Assembly: GCA_017428805.1 (NCBI GenBank)
Contig: JAFRQC010000063.1
Coordinates: 1-5,599 of the forward strand
Source: Prevotella sp.
GTDB taxonomy: Bacteria > Bacteroidota > Bacteroidia > Bacteroidales > Bacteroidaceae
DNA length: 5,599 nucleotides
Reading direction: 5' to 3'
Below, in pieces: positions 4,657-5,599 of this stretch (its first letter is position 1; each line of letters opens with the position of its first letter). The notes under the pieces were generated by a model. The model was not told the origin of the DNA and made no database searches. It saw only the letters and a program-made list of their open reading frames with translations. The position numbers and the translations under genes were made by a program.

Positions 4657-5250
4657 CTAAATTTGATGATTATGAATTAAGTTCATGAATTCCTGCCGGG
4701 TCTTGGCCTGGTTGAAGGCACCGCTGAAGTCGCTGGTGGTGGTGATGGCGTTCTGCTTCTCGATGCCGCGCATTTGCATACACATATGGCGGGCTTCGAC
4801 GACGACCATCACGCCCAGGGGCTTGAGCGTCTCCTGGATGCAGTCTTTGATCTGCTGCGTCATACGCTCCTGCACTTGAAGGCGGTGGGCGTAGATATCG
4901 ACTACGCGGGCAATCTTCGACAGTCCGGTGATGTAGCCGTTAGGGATGTAGGCCACGTGGGCCTTGCCGTAGAAGGGCAGCATGTGGTGCTCGCAGAGGG
5001 AGAAAAAGTCGATATCCTTGACGATGACCATCTGTGAGTAGTCCTCACGGAAGAGGGCGTCGGTGAGCACCTTGTGGGCGTCCATCTGATAGCCCCGTGT
5101 GAGCACCTGCATGGCCTTTGCCACACGCATGGGCGTCTTCAGCAGTCCTTCGCGCTCAGGGTCTTCACCCAGCAGCGTCAAGATCTGATGATAGTGCGCA
5201 GCGAGTTCCTCAACTCCTGACTCCTGACTCCTGACTTCTGTCTCTTTCAT
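4657..5250 (-). CDS. folE: GTP cyclohydrolase I
   Basis: Converts GTP to 7,8-dihydroneopterin triphosphate, the entry step of folate (and queuosine-type pterin) synthesis, in the cytoplasm. The 197-residue product shows [19 protein letters not shown] at 28-46, the zinc and active-site CEHHMLPF with Cys86 and His89, [20 protein letters not shown] at 112-131, and HMCMQMRG at 155-162 with Cys157. The Cys86-Cys157 distance of 71 equals that of E. coli Cys110-Cys181, so this is the zinc-dependent FolE type, complete in its key residues. The start ATG at 5250 overlaps the upstream stop as TAATG, implying coupling. Residues 4-13 are encoded by a 7-bp tandem repeat, and conserved FolE sequence begins only after it, near residue 14. 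The next in-frame ATG is residue 41, too late to serve. Confidence 0.97.
   Translation of the reverse strand: MKETEVRSQESGVEELAAHYHQILTLLGEDPEREGLLKTPMRVAKAMQVLTRGYQMDAHKVLTDALFREDYSQMVIVKDIDFFSLCEHHMLPFYGKAHVAYIPNGYITGLSKIARVVDIYAHRLQVQERMTQQIKDCIQETLKPLGVMVVVEARHMCMQMRGIEKQNAITTTSDFSGAFNQAKTRQEFMNLIHNHQI
5213..5240 (-). repeat. Four 7-bp tandem units inside the 5' end of folE
   Basis: On the minus strand three perfect CAGGAGT units follow one variant unit CAGAAGT, 28 bp in all, between codons 4 and 13 of folE. The unit length is not a multiple of three, so each added or lost unit shifts the reading frame. It encodes the hydrophilic stretch [10 protein letters not shown], which is not part of the FolE fold. 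Confidence 0.92.
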
Positions 5251-5599
5251 TATGGATAGTAAACGGTTATTTTCCCTTTGACGATGACGGCGGAGGGGTA
5301 GCCCATCTGCTTCACCTGCCGGAGAATGTCGTGTGCCTCCTCGTAGGTGCGGTAGTTGCCGATGCGGCAGATCCAGCGCGGGGAGTAGAAATGCACGTAG
5401 ACGGGCTCATTGGGGAAGAGCGTCTTCATCTCCTCGCCCGTGCGCTCTGCCTTCAGACGGTCCGTACGGCCGTTGCCGCCGGCAAACACCTGCACGCGGA
5501 AACCGTTGATCTTCTTGCCGTTCTTCATCATCTTCTTGCGGAGGTCGATGGAGTCGGGCAGTGAGGTGTCGTCGGTCAAGTCGTTGTCCGTCAGTTTGA
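5250..5599 (-). CDS. SPOR-domain protein, 5' end off-window
   Basis: The last 115 residues of a longer protein; the frame stays open to the window edge. A hydrophilic linker ([20 protein letters not shown]) leads into a SPOR-type repeat domain: [15 protein letters not shown], then [34 protein letters not shown], and [20 protein letters not shown], ending [13 protein letters not shown] domains bind denuded peptidoglycan glycan strands, often at division sites, so the protein is probably exported. The signal sequence or membrane anchor would be in the missing part. Its TAA overlaps the folE ATG by one base. From memory of Bacteroides genomes, this family often sits between tpiA and folE, so tpiA may lie just outside the window. 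A TTG at 5579 is an internal codon, not the likely start. Confidence 0.88.
   Translation of the reverse strand, partial: KLTDNDLTDDTSLPDSIDLRKKMMKNGKKINGFRVQVFAGGNGRTDRLKAERTGEEMKTLFPNEPVYVHFYSPRWICRIGNYRTYEEAHDILRQVKQMGYPSAVIVKGKITVYYP

Overview
The window reads as a piece of a Bacteroidales chromosome, most likely Prevotella or a close relative. Three promoters carry the Bacteroidetes -7 element TAnnTTTG. The AroA, FolE, AzlC/AzlD and SPOR proteins look like Bacteroidales versions, and Shine-Dalgarno sequences are weak or absent. The genus is inferred from remembered family sequences, not from a search.

Layout. (1) Positions 1-1206, minus strand: aroA (EPSP synthase), missing only its last few codons, with its own promoter at 1261-1291. 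(2) Positions 1339-1541, plus strand: a tRNA-Pro(GGG) unit with promoter and terminator, divergent from aroA. (3) Positions 1644-2361, plus strand: an AT-rich two-gene module next to the tRNA. It is a zeta-toxin-like P-loop kinase followed by an overlapping 50-residue ORF, the candidate antitoxin. (4) Positions 2362-2631: an intergenic stretch with a small hairpin, a four-unit array of 22-bp palindromic repeats, and a promoter. (5) Positions 2632-3087, plus strand: free methionine-(R)-sulfoxide reductase. (6) Positions 3060-5599, minus strand: a tightly packed run of five genes in transcription order. These are a SPOR-domain protein (5' end off-window), folE, a one-pass membrane protein of unknown function, azlC and azlD. 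Junctions are 1-nt overlap, 5-nt gap, 5-nt overlap and 14-nt overlap, so they are almost certainly one operon.

The genes are mostly core metabolism: shikimate pathway, folate/pterin entry step, methionine sulfoxide repair and branched-chain amino acid export. The toxin-antitoxin-like module beside the tRNA is the accessory element.

The less expected signals are at gene edges. Three unrelated tandem repeats occur: 8-bp units in the aroA leader, 22-bp palindromic units after the toxin module, and 7-bp units inside the 5' coding end of folE. In folE, gain or loss of one unit would stop translation. azlC has no ATG, GTG or TTG start and appears to begin at an ATT overlapping the upstream stop codon. 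I see no CRISPR array, transposase, integrase or rRNA.
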